Shown one piece after another: positions 1 to 8,300 of a DNA stretch of 64,000 nt (the first letter of the stretch is position 1; the number at the start of each line of letters is the position of its first letter). The translations under genes were made by a program, and so were the position numbers. This stretch comes from Cohnella panacarvi Gsoil 349. GTDB taxonomy: Bacteria; Bacillota; Bacilli; Paenibacillales; Paenibacillaceae. The notes under the pieces were generated by a model, which saw only the letters and a list, made by a program, of their open reading frames with translations, did not search any database and was not told the DNA's origin. The stretch spans positions 3,686,869 to 3,750,868 of the forward strand of contig NZ_KI911563.1 in assembly GCF_000515335.1 (NCBI RefSeq). The letters run 5' to 3'.

Positions 1-100
1 CAACGCAGGGCGGAAGCCAGATAAAGAGTAGGTAAAATAAACCATTAAGCGCCTTTGCCGTGGTAAAATATTGTAGGGTTTTTACGGGAGGCGGACTGAA

Positions 101-601
101 ATGAAAGCTGCGATTCATCGAGAAGAGTTACGTTCCGAACAATTAAGCTGGTTAAGCGTCAAACCGATGCTGCTCTCGATTCGGGGCAAAGACATTCCTG
201 CCAAAACGGAAATCTATCGGCAGTTGTCCGAGGGTCAACGGGCGCTCTATCTCTTTTACGCCTATCATAATCATACGGGCACGCTCGCGGAATTTTATTG
301 GTTCTCCGCTTACTATATGATCGAGTATAAAGTTTGGGACGAATTGACAAACGCTATTCGTTACTTCGACGATCCGGAGCTTGTCGAGACGCTCGAACAC
401 GTTCAATCCGCTATCGGGAGAAAGCTTAACAACGAAGGCGAATGGACGATGGCTAAGCCGCAGGATATCGATACGCACGATTCGCTTCGGACGGCCATGC
501 AGGCCATCTACGACCGATACCGGAAGTTAACGCCGCGATTGATTAAGCGCATGAATGAGCGGGTGTTGGCGCGTCATGAGGAATATTTCGTACTGGATTG
601 A
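101..601 (+). CDS. Conserved hypothetical protein, 166 aa
   Basis: I do not recognise a family. The product is soluble, with no signal peptide or membrane segment. It has an aromatic-rich stretch around residues 62-78 (FYWFSAYYMIEYKVW) and a basic C-terminal third with several Arg/Lys clusters (around 140-160), which suggests an all-helical protein. ATG at 101 is preceded by GGGAGG at 86-91 with 9 nt spacing, so the start is well supported. It is followed after 57 nt by the DinB gene on the same strand and may share a transcript with it. The function is unknown. Confidence 0.75.
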   Translation: MKAAIHREELRSEQLSWLSVKPMLLSIRGKDIPAKTEIYRQLSEGQRALYLFYAYHNHTGTLAEFYWFSAYYMIEYKVWDELTNAIRYFDDPELVETLEHVQSAIGRKLNNEGEWTMAKPQDIDTHDSLRTAMQAIYDRYRKLTPRLIKRMNERVLARHEEYFVLD

Positions 602-658
602 AATCCAGCAGCTTCATGATAGAATAGATTCCCAATCCTTATGCCCAGGAGGCTATAC

Positions 659-1195
659 ATGATCAATATGGACAACATCTATCTCGTAACGGATCAGCCA
701 GGGTACACGCCGCAGATCAGCAGACTTCTTTCCATGATGAACTACGCGAGATATACGGTTACCGCAGCGGTCAGGGATCTAACGGTCGAGCAGCTGGATT
801 TCCAACTAGACGAGCAAAGCAACTCGATCGGCGCGTTACTGTCGCACATGGCGGCGGTCGAATACTTCTATCAGGTATACACGTTCGAGAAAAGAAAAGA
901 TTTGAACGAGGAAGAGATGAAGCGATGGGGCCCGGCACTCGACTTAGGGGAAGAAGGCCGCGAGCATATTAAAGGCAACGACTTGCAGTTTTACTTGCGT
1001 CAGCTAGAAGAAGTGCGCGCCCGCACGTTCGAGCTTTTCAAGACGGTCGACGACGATTGGTTAGCGATCCAGGAGCCATTCTGGTACGGCAAAGAAGCGA
1101 ACCATTACTTCATGTGGTTCCATGTGGTCGAGGACGAGCTCAGCCATCGCGGCCAAATTCGGATGATCGGGAGAAGAGCGATCGCGGGGCATTAA
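659..1195 (+). CDS. DinB-family protein (DUF664-like, putative metal-dependent thiol/transferase fold)
   Basis: The protein is a 178-residue four-helix-bundle type. The usual DinB metal ligands can be seen as one His in LLSHMAAVEYFY and a pair in HVVEDELSHRGQIR near the C-terminus, which matches the family's three-His site. DinB proteins of Firmicutes are damage-inducible or act as bacillithiol-dependent transferases; the substrate here is not known. I chose the ATG at 659 because AGGAGG (647-652) lies 6 nt upstream. The longer frame starting at 641 would put this Shine-Dalgarno inside the coding region. The gene converges with the AraC gene that follows. Confidence 0.85.
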   Translation: MINMDNIYLVTDQPGYTPQISRLLSMMNYARYTVTAAVRDLTVEQLDFQLDEQSNSIGALLSHMAAVEYFYQVYTFEKRKDLNEEEMKRWGPALDLGEEGREHIKGNDLQFYLRQLEEVRARTFELFKTVDDDWLAIQEPFWYGKEANHYFMWFHVVEDELSHRGQIRMIGRRAIAGH

Positions 1196-1276
1196 CACTG
1201 CAATCAGGCAAGAGGTGGCGGACGGAGTGAACTGAGCGATGAACCGGGCGTGTCTCGCAGGCCGTTGCAACGTTCC

Positions 1277-2089
1277 TCACTCACTCCGCCAGCTTTTAGC
1301 CGCATGCTTCTTCCGGTAAGCGCCGGGAGAAATGCCGTGCTGCGCACGAAAAATACGATGAAAGTACGCGTAGCTGCCGAGACCCGTCTCGGCGGCTATT
1401 TGTTCTAGCGACAGCGGACTGTGGTGCAGCAGTTCGAGCGCGTGCGCCATTCGGACTTGCTGCGCATAGCCGATAATGGACGTTCCGTAATGCTCTTTGA
1501 ACAAATGCACGGCCCGCGATACGCTTAGCCCCGAATCCCGGGCGACGTCTTCCAGCCTAAGCGTATGGGATACGTTCGCTTCGATGTAGTTTTTCATGCG
1601 AATCGCATGGAACGCGGAAGAAGATTGCGCGCTCGGCGCTTCATCGATTGCCCTGTCCAGCATAAGGAGCAGCGTCGAGACGAGCAGCGTAACGAGCTGC
1701 GGATCTCCTCCGTCCAGTCTTCTTTTTTCCGCGATTAATTGGTGCCACTGAGAGATCAGCTTGCTATCCTCGGCTATTTTCACCTTCGTCGGTCTTTGGC
1801 GGTTTGCCCACCACTCGTCCATTCCCGGCCCCGTGCTCATGATGAAATAATCGGCGCTCGCCTTCACCGGGTTCTCTGCCTTGCCGATTCGCAGATCGTA
1901 GATGTCCCCCGGTCGGAATAGCATGAGCTCGCCCGGCTCGATCGCGGCATATTCCCCTTCGATCAGCGCTTGGCACACTCCCTCGAATTGCAAACGGACA
2001 ATATAGGTTTCAAGGCCGTTTCCGAAGTGATGCCTGAACGGCTCAAGGTGCTGCGAATATCCGCATAAGTTCACATTAATCGGTTTCAC
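1277..2089 (-). CDS. AraC-family transcriptional regulator, 270 aa
   Basis: The N-terminal part (about 1-150) is a cupin-like sugar-sensing domain, with the stretch YAAIEPGELMLFRPGDIYDLR. The C-terminal 100 residues carry the two AraC helix-turn-helix motifs (LEDVARDSGLSVSRAVHLFK and LEQIAAETGLGSYAYFHRIF) and the family end GISPGAYRKK. It starts with GTG at 2089 and is transcribed divergently from the GH30 gene, sharing a 132-bp control region. It is therefore probably the activator of that gene; this is inferred from arrangement only. Confidence 0.9.
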   Translation of the reverse strand: MKPINVNLCGYSQHLEPFRHHFGNGLETYIVRLQFEGVCQALIEGEYAAIEPGELMLFRPGDIYDLRIGKAENPVKASADYFIMSTGPGMDEWWANRQRPTKVKIAEDSKLISQWHQLIAEKRRLDGGDPQLVTLLVSTLLLMLDRAIDEAPSAQSSSAFHAIRMKNYIEANVSHTLRLEDVARDSGLSVSRAVHLFKEHYGTSIIGYAQQVRMAHALELLHHSPLSLEQIAAETGLGSYAYFHRIFRAQHGISPGAYRKKHAAKSWRSE

Positions 2090-2172
2090 GATGAAGGATC
2101 CTCTCGTTTAACTAGCCGGATTGTTGAGGTATACAGCCATATTGTTTCTACAAAAGCCTGCAGGAATCCTCT

Positions 2173-2178
2173 TATAAT
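2173..2178 (+). promoter_or_regulatory. Candidate -10 box of the GH30 gene
   Basis: TATAAT stands 44 bp before the preferred GH30 start, with no good -35 box at 16-18 bp. This is what an activator-dependent (AraC-type) promoter would look like. The box overlaps the alternative upstream ATG at 2177, which argues against that start. Confidence 0.45.
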
Positions 2179-2221
2179 GAAACTATACCATTACGGGCAT
2201 CGAAAGGAGATTCGCATCATC

Positions 2222-3574
2222 ATGTCAGAACGCAAAGTCAGAGTCATACAGACGTCCCAAGGCTCGTCCGACCGATTGACGGAGAAAGAAGCGATTGTCC
2301 TTCGCGACGACGCGAAAGGCATCGAGAACCAACTGATCAACGTCTACGACGACGTTAAATACCAGCAAATCATCGGCTTCGGCGGCGCGATCACGGAAGC
2401 TTCCGCGGTTACGGCATACAAGCTCGGAGAAGCAAATCGCAACAAAATCCTCGAGGCATATTTCGACGCGGACAAAGGCATCGGTTACAACGTCGTCCGC
2501 ACGCATATCGGCAGTTGCGACTTCTCGCTCGGCAACTACGACTACGTGCAAGACGGCGACGAGAAGCTGGAGACGTTCGATATTAGCCGCGATAAGGAAA
2601 AGATCATCCCGTATATCCAAGGCGCGCGAGATCTGGTCGGCCATGACTTCACGTTCTACGCATCCCCGTGGAGCCCGCCTCCGTTCATGAAGACGAACGG
2701 CAAGAAGAACAACGGCGGCGGGTTGAAGCCGGAATACCGCGACGCATGGGCGCGTTACTATATTAAGTTCGTCGAAGCGTACGAAGCGGAAGGCATTCCG
2801 GTCTGGGGCCTGACGGTGCAGAACGAAGCCAAAGCGGTTCAACCGTGGGATTCTTGCATCTACTCCGCCGAAGAAGAGAAAGACTTCGTTCGCGATTATC
2901 TCGGACCGAAGCTGTGGGAAGCGGGACGCAAGGACATCCGCCTCATGATCTGGGATCACAACAAGGAACGCGTTTACGACCGCGCCAAAGTCGCTTACGA
3001 GGACGCGGAAGCGAGCCCGTACATCTGGGGCATCGGGTTCCACTGGTACTCCGGAGATCACTTCGACGCGTTGTCCGTGACGCATGATCGGTACCCGAAC
3101 AAAGGGCTTATTTTCACCGAAGGGTGCCATGAAGGCGGCGTGCAGCTCGGGTCTTGGAGGAGCGGGGAGCGTTACGCGCACGACATCATCGGCAACCTGA
3201 ACAACTGGATGCAAGCGTGGACCGACTGGAACATCGTACTCGACGAGCTCGGCGGACCGAACCACGTCGAGAACTTCTGCGACGCGCCGATCATCGCGAA
3301 TACGAAGAACGACTCGCTCACGTTCCAGAGCTCTTACTATTACATCGGTCATTTCAGCAAATACATCCGCCCGGGCGCGGTGCGCGTCGGCTCGTCCAAG
3401 TACACCGGGCAGCTCTCGACGACGGCGTTCAAGAACACGGACGGCACGCTCGCGGTCGTCGTCCTGAACCGTACGGATGCCGAAGTGCCGTACATTCTCC
3501 GCAACCGCGACCAAGTCGCCGAGACGACGATCCCGGCACACTCGATCCAGACGCTGCTGTTCCCGGCGGAGTAA
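2222..3574 (+). CDS. Glycoside hydrolase family 30 (glucosylceramidase-like beta-glucosidase), 450 aa
   Basis: The enzyme is a retaining beta-glycosidase of the GH30 type: a TIM barrel followed by a small beta domain near the C-terminus (AVVVLNRTDAEVPYIL). The conserved opening IIGFGGAITEASA is present. The acid/base Glu lies in TVQNEAKA (about residue 202) and the nucleophile Glu in IFTEGC (about residue 300). There is no signal peptide, so it should act in the cytoplasm on imported oligosaccharides or glycosides. ATG 2222 is chosen because AAAGGAG lies at 2203-2209; the frame could extend to an ATG at 2177, but that codon falls in the -10 box. It is divergent from the AraC gene. Substrate specificity cannot be read from the sequence. 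Confidence 0.88.
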   Translation: MSERKVRVIQTSQGSSDRLTEKEAIVLRDDAKGIENQLINVYDDVKYQQIIGFGGAITEASAVTAYKLGEANRNKILEAYFDADKGIGYNVVRTHIGSCDFSLGNYDYVQDGDEKLETFDISRDKEKIIPYIQGARDLVGHDFTFYASPWSPPPFMKTNGKKNNGGGLKPEYRDAWARYYIKFVEAYEAEGIPVWGLTVQNEAKAVQPWDSCIYSAEEEKDFVRDYLGPKLWEAGRKDIRLMIWDHNKERVYDRAKVAYEDAEASPYIWGIGFHWYSGDHFDALSVTHDRYPNKGLIFTEGCHEGGVQLGSWRSGERYAHDIIGNLNNWMQAWTDWNIVLDELGGPNHVENFCDAPIIANTKNDSLTFQSSYYYIGHFSKYIRPGAVRVGSSKYTGQLSTTAFKNTDGTLAVVVLNRTDAEVPYILRNRDQVAETTIPAHSIQTLLFPAE

Positions 3575-3591
3575 TGGTTTAGGCGCTTCCC

Positions 3592-3612
3592 AGCCCCGAC
3601 TCGTTCGGGGCT
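3592..3612 (+). terminator. Hairpin terminator after the GH30 gene
   Basis: A perfect 8-bp GC-rich stem, AGCCCCGA / TCGGGGCT with a 5-nt loop, is followed by CTTTGG. It lies 18 bp after the GH30 stop. Confidence 0.6.
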
Positions 3613-3634
3613 CTTTGGCGTTCGGATCACCGAA

Positions 3635-3811
3635 ACCTGCATATGTGCAGGTGAATTACGCTCAATGCCGCATCATGTGGTCAGTTGCTGCAATGATACA
3701 GGTATTTGTTAAGTGTAACGCAGATGGACGCCATCACCGCATAATAACAGTATTTTCGCAGGAATGGTCATCCAATGGGATTCACCGAGCTCACAAACTG
3801 CACCATTGCAG
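3635..3811. repeat. Intergenic palindromic repeats, about 51-55 bp apart
   Basis: The non-coding stretch between the GH30 gene and the kinase remnant (over 300 bp) holds palindromes of the type CTGCA...TGCAG: ACCTGCATATGTGCAGGT (3635-3652), CTGCAATGATACAG (3688-3701) and CTGCACCATTGCAG (3798-3811). Their centres are 51 bp and then 110 bp apart. No ORF or RNA gene is visible. The related motif CTGYAYTCTRTGCAG recurs at 34222 and 53599-53729. Confidence 0.5.
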
Positions 3812-3846
3812 GTCTTCCATCCCAGGGAAGATAACATACGATTGAA

Positions 3847-3882
3847 TCCGTTCAAACTCCGTACAAATTCCGCCGTTATAAT
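3847..3882 (+). promoter_or_regulatory. Promoter with 11-bp tandem boxes before the kinase remnant
   Basis: TCCGTTCA (3847) and TCCGTACA (3858) are exactly 11 bp apart. They are followed 11 nt later by TATAAT (3877-3882) and then by an AGGAGAGAGA ribosome site. Direct repeats with helical spacing just upstream of a -10 box are typical of OmpR/PhoB-family response-regulator targets. The same arrangement recurs at 4060-4095. Confidence 0.55.
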
Positions 3883-3903
3883 GGTACAGGAGAGAGACGC
3901 ACA

Positions 3904-4044
3904 ATAGTCACAAAGGATACAAGGCACGGCATCGGCCTGTCGATCGTGAAGCGCATCGTCGATTTGCACGGCGGCGACATCCAAGTCTCGAGCCGCGTCG
4001 GCGAAGGCACGAAGATTTCCGTACGGCTGCCGAAGCACAGGTAA
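3904..4044 (+). pseudogene. C-terminal remnant of a sensor histidine kinase (HATPase_c G2 region)
   Basis: The frame ending in TAA at 4042 reads [17 protein letters not shown], then [19 protein letters not shown]. This is the classical last part of a histidine-kinase ATP-binding domain (G2 box GIGLSIVK). There is no start codon, H-box or N-box, so about 90 percent of the gene is missing. It directly follows an intact-looking promoter and ribosome site, as if an internal deletion removed the body of the gene. Confidence 0.75.
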
Positions 4045-4059
4045 ACCGACATTGTATTC

Positions 4060-4095
4060 TCCGTACACAGTCCGTACAAATTCGGTCGCTATCAT
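4060..4095 (+). promoter_or_regulatory. Promoter with 11-bp tandem boxes before the RND remnant
   Basis: TCCGTACA (4060) and TCCGTACA (4071) repeat with an 11-bp period. TATCAT follows at 4090-4095 with the same 11-nt gap as in the copy at 3847-3882. An AGGAGAGAGA-type ribosome site then precedes the GTG at 4126. Confidence 0.55.
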
Positions 4096-4125
4096 GCAAC
4101 TTAGACAGAGGAGAGAGAACCGCAA

Positions 4126-4311
4126 GTGAGCGGATTAACGAAAATCAGTTTGAAGAACGGCGTCGCCGTCGTTATTCTGTGTTTGCTCGTGCTCGGGTAC
4201 GGATTTTATTCGACGACGCAAATCAAGCAGCAGACGTTCCCGGATCTGGAGTTTCCGGCCGTGTTCGTGCAAGTCGTCCAGCTTTTTCGTAATCCGAATG
4301 AGGCCGCGTAA
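4126..4311 (+). pseudogene. N-terminal remnant of an RND (AcrB/HAE1) efflux transporter
   Basis: The 61 residues start SGLTKISLKNGVAVVILC and continue GFYSTTQIKQQTFPDLEFP. This is the first membrane helix and the following strand of Firmicute RND efflux pumps, which are normally over 1000 residues. The similarity ends after VFVQVV, and 14 unrelated residues precede the stop. GTG at 4126 has an AGGAGAGAGA site upstream. With the kinase remnant before it, this looks like the ruins of an efflux locus controlled by a two-component system. Confidence 0.7.
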
Positions 4312-4365
4312 GTGTGGGGACAATAAGCCGCAGCATCCGGTTCAACCTTCTATAGGAGGCGGCTT

Positions 4366-5049
4366 ATGAACGTAAGAAACAAGCGGGTGTTACTTGGACT
4401 TGTTGCGGCGTTGTGCGCATTGACGGTTATGGGCTCCGGTTGCGGCCGACAAGACAATGACAACGGCATGAAGGCGCACGTCAGCTCGGTCGTCACGAAT
4501 CTGCCCTCGAATGCGTACGTCGTGAGGCAAGGCGATACGTTGTGGAAAATCGCGCAGCAGTACCATGTGAGCGTCGAGCAGCTGCTATCGTCGAATCCGG
4601 CGCTGTCGGGCGACGCGACGATCTATCCGAATCAGACGATCAACGTTCCGTCCAACCAGAACTTGGGCGGATTCGAGGCACAGGTGCTCGCGCTGACGAA
4701 CCAGATGCGGGCGCAAGCCGGATTGCAGCCGTGCTCGGGATCGGACGCGAACTTGAACCGCTCCGCGAAGGCGAAGTCGGAGGACATGGCGACGAACAAT
4801 TACTTTGCGCACGAGTCCCCCACTTACGGCGATCCGTTCGCGATGATGCGCAACTTCGGCGTCACCTTCAACTCGGCGGGCGAGAACATCGCTATGGGCC
4901 AGCAGACGCCGCAAGCGGTCGTGGACGCATGGATGAACTCGCCCGGACACCGAGCCAACATCATGAACGGCTCGTTCACGCATCTTGGCGTCGGTTACAT
5001 CGTGGAAGACGGCAAGCCTTACTGGACGCAGCAGTTTATCGGAAAATAG
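4366..5049 (+). CDS. LysM-CAP domain secreted lipoprotein-like protein (YkwD/SafA type), 227 aa
   Basis: The N-terminus is a signal peptide (basic MNVRNKR, hydrophobic core to about 24) ending in MGSGC, a relaxed lipobox. A LysM peptidoglycan-binding motif follows at about 46-90 (YVVRQGDTLWKIAQQY ... TINVP). A CAP/SCP domain fills about 103-227, with FAHESP, GENIAMG and SPGHRANIM, the hallmarks of bacterial YkwD-type CAP proteins. It is probably anchored in the envelope or spore coat and bound to the wall. AGGAGG lies upstream of ATG 4366. The catalytic role of bacterial CAP domains is uncertain. Confidence 0.9.
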   Translation: MNVRNKRVLLGLVAALCALTVMGSGCGRQDNDNGMKAHVSSVVTNLPSNAYVVRQGDTLWKIAQQYHVSVEQLLSSNPALSGDATIYPNQTINVPSNQNLGGFEAQVLALTNQMRAQAGLQPCSGSDANLNRSAKAKSEDMATNNYFAHESPTYGDPFAMMRNFGVTFNSAGENIAMGQQTPQAVVDAWMNSPGHRANIMNGSFTHLGVGYIVEDGKPYWTQQFIGK

Positions 5050-5056
5050 TTGACCA

Positions 5057-5090
5057 GCACCCTCGCCCTTTGGCGGGGGTGCTCTTTTTT
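5057..5090 (+). terminator. Rho-independent terminator after the LysM-CAP gene
   Basis: The stem GCACCCTCGCC / GCGGGGGTGC with a short loop is followed by TCTTTTTT. It lies directly after the stop codon. Confidence 0.85.
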
Positions 5091-5104
5091 GGCGGAAGAG
5101 TTGT

Positions 5105-5181
5105 AGTTCGACTAGCCCGAACTGCAGCGCATCAATGGGACATTTTACTCCTTACGGTTCGACCACCCCGAACTGCAGCGC
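5105..5181. repeat. Two copies of a 25-bp hairpin repeat, 51 bp apart
   Basis: GTTCGACTAGCCCGAACTGC (from 5106) and GTTCGACCACCCCGAACTGC (from 5157) each continue with AGCGC. Each can form a hairpin between AGTTCG or GGTTCG and CGAACT. They lie between the CAP gene and gltB; nothing else is recognisable in this gap. Confidence 0.6.
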
Positions 5182-5322
5182 CTTCCTCCCTGCAGACATC
5201 CCGTAACGGAGTGGTTTGCAAAAAAAGGAATATCGGCTCAAATCTTGAATTAACAATAGATAGACATCCAGTCAGTCGTGCGTGCTTAAAACCTCATTCT
5301 ACGAACAGAAAGGTTGCACACG

Positions 5323-8300
5323 ATGATGCGGAATCGGTTACCGGAGAAGCAAGGGCTGTATGATCCCCGCTATGAACACGACGCCTGCGGCATGGGGTTC
5401 GTCGCGAACATTAAGGGGCGCAAATCGCACGAGCTCGTAGGGCAGGCATTAACGGTATTAAGGAACTTGGACCATCGGGGAGGACAGGGATCGGAGACGA
5501 ACAGCGGCGACGGCGCGGGCATTCTGCTGCAAATTCCCGACGCGTACTTCAGGCGCGAGCTGAAACGGTCGGAGATCGAGCTTCCCGAAGCCGGGGATTA
5601 CGGGGTCGGCATGCTGTTCCTGCCTCGGGACGAAACGCTCCGCGGGACGTTCGAGCAGCGGCTGGAGCGGATCGTGCGGGAAGAAGGACAGACGCTCGTC
5701 GGTTGGCGTACGGTTCCGACGAACGACGAGCTGCTCGGCCGGACGGCAAAGGCGGCACAGCCGTATATCAGGCAAGTGTTTATCGGGAAGCAGGGGGACG
5801 TCGGCGACGACGAGCTCGCTTTCGAGCGCAAGCTGTACGTCATCCGCAAACGCGCCGAGCAAGCGATTCGATATAGCGGTGAACAAGGCGGAGAATCCTT
5901 CTACGTATCCAGCTTGTCTTGCCGTACGATCGTCTACAAGGGAATGCTCGTCCCGGAGCAAGTCGACTCGTACTATTCGGAGCTGAAGGACCCGGATGTC
6001 GTGACGGCGCTTGCGCTCGTCCACTCCCGGTTCAGCACGAACACGTTTCCGAGCTGGGAACGGGCGCATCCGTATCGCTATATCATTCACAACGGAGAGA
6101 TCAACACGCTGCGGGGCAACGTGAACTGGATGCACGCGCGCCAGTCGCTCGCTTACTCGGAGCTGTTCGGCCCGGAATCGGAGATGGCCAAAGTCAAGCC
6201 GGTCATCGACCAGGACGGCAGCGATACGGCGATGTTCGATAACGCGCTCGAGTTCCTGTACATGTCCGGCCGTTCGCTGCCGCACGCCGCGATGATGATG
6301 GTGCCGGAGCCGTGGGCGAATCACGAGAGCATGAGCCCGGACAAAAAAGCTTTCTACGAGTATCATGGCGCGTTGATGGAGCCGTGGGACGGACCGGCGG
6401 CGATGGCGTTCACCGACGGTACCCGCATCGGCGCGTTCCTGGACCGGAACGGACTTCGGCCGTCGCGTTATTACGTGACGAGCGACGATCTGATCGTTCT
6501 CTCCTCGGAAGTCGGGGTGCTCGACATTCCTGCGGAACGCGTCGTTCGCAAGGAACGTCTGCGTCCCGGCAGAATCTTGCTCGTCGATACGAAGGAAGGC
6601 CGGATTATATCCGACGAGGAAGTCAAGAACGGCATTGCGTCCCAGCATCCTTACGCGGAATGGCTGGCCGAGCATCTGATCGAGCTCGAGGAGCTGCCGG
6701 ACGCGCCGGAATTGCCGAAGCAAGGCCGCGAGACGGTGTTCATGCGCCAGCGCGCGTTCGGCTACACGTACGAGGAGTTGGGCAAAGTGCTCGAACCGAT
6801 GGCGCAAAGCGGCGTAGAGCCGATCGGCTCGATGGGCTACGACGCGCCGCTCGCGGTCCTATCGGAGCGCCCGCAGCGCATCTACAGCTACTTCAAGCAG
6901 CTGTTCGCGCAAGTGACGAATCCGCCGATCGACGCGATTCGCGAGGAGATCATTACGGCCACCGGGACGACGATCGGACCGGAGCGCAACCTGTTGCGTC
7001 CCGAGCCGGAGAGCTGCCGGCACATCAAGGTGAAATCGCCGATTCTGACGAACGAGGAGTTCGCGAAGATTCGGCATATTCGCAGGCCCGGCTTCAAGTC
7101 GATCACGCTGCCGATGCTGTTCGAAGCGAGCGAAGGCGCGGCCGGATTGGAAGCGGCGCTCGAAGGAATGTGCGAGGCGGCCGACCGCGTCATTGCGCAC
7201 GGGCACAATCTGCTCATCCTATCCGACAGAGGGATGGATCGGGACAACGCGGCCATTCCGGCGCTGCTCGCCGTGGCATGCCTGCACCACCACCTCATTC
7301 GGCAGGGGACGCGCACGAAGGTCAGCTTGCTCGTGGAGTCGGGCGATCCGCGCGAGGTGCATCACTTCGCGTTGCTGCTCGGGTACGGGGCGAGCGCGAT
7401 CAATCCTTATTTGGCGCTGGAGTCGCTGGAGGACATGATTCGCCAAGGGCTTCTCGTGAACATCACGCACGATAAGGCGATCGTAAACTATATGAAGGCG
7501 TCAATTAAAGGCGTCGTGAAGGTATTGTCCAAAATGGGCATCTCGACGATCCAAAGCTACCGAGGCTCGCAAATTTTCGAGGCTGTCGGGTTGTCGCAAT
7601 CGTTCGTGGACGAATATTTTACGTGGACGCCATCGCGGATCGAGGGGATCGGTTTGGACGTCATTGCCCGTGAGGCCTTAATCCCACATATGAAAGCGTT
7701 CGCTCAGCAGGAGCGGAGCGAGCTCGTGCTGCCGCCTGGCGGCGAGTACCAATGGCGCAGGGACGGCGAGGAGCACATTTACCAGGCGCAGACGATCCAT
7801 GCGCTGCAGCAGGCGTGCCGGACGAACGATTACGGGCTGTTCAAGAAGTTCTCCGAGGCGGTTAACGGACGGCAGGGGCAGCTATTCACTTTGCGCGGGT
7901 TGCTCGAGTTCAACGCGTCCGACGGCGATGCCGTGCCTCTCGACGAAGTGGAGTCGGTCGACGACATCGTCAAGCGGTTCAAGTCCGGCGCGATGTCTTA
8001 CGGCTCGATCAGCAAGGAGGCGCACGAGAGCATGGCGATCGCGATGAACCGGCTCGGCGCGAAGAGCAATACGGGCGAAGGCGGCGAGGACCCGGCCAGG
8101 TTCGTGCCGGACGCGAACGGCGATTCCCGTCGCAGCGCGATCAAGCAGGTGGCTTCGGGACGGTTCGGGGTGACCAGCCATTATCTCGTCAACGCGGACG
8201 AGATTCAGATTAAGATGGCCCAAGGAGCGAAGCCGGGCGAAGGAGGTCAACTGCCGGGGCGAAAGGTGTATCCGTGGATCGCGGAAGTTCGCGGCTCGAC

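Noticed and set aside
1217..1290. Long-loop hairpin between the DinB and AraC genes as terminator
   Set aside because: The stem has mismatches, the loop is about 45 nt and there is no T-run next to it on the DinB side.
2177..2221. Upstream ATG of the GH30 gene
   Set aside because: It lies in the likely -10 box TATAAT and has no ribosome site.
2225..3541. 438-residue ORF opposite the GH30 gene
   Set aside because: Arg/Val/Ala-rich shadow of a GC-rich gene in the mirror codon phase; no family resemblance. The same holds for long frames opposite gltB (5458-6807, 7882-8949, 9103-10770) and the Gfo/Idh gene (16122-17222).
5050..5322. GltC-type LysR control region of gltB
   Set aside because: No divergent LysR gene and no clear T-N11-A site could be seen; only the hairpin repeats are present.
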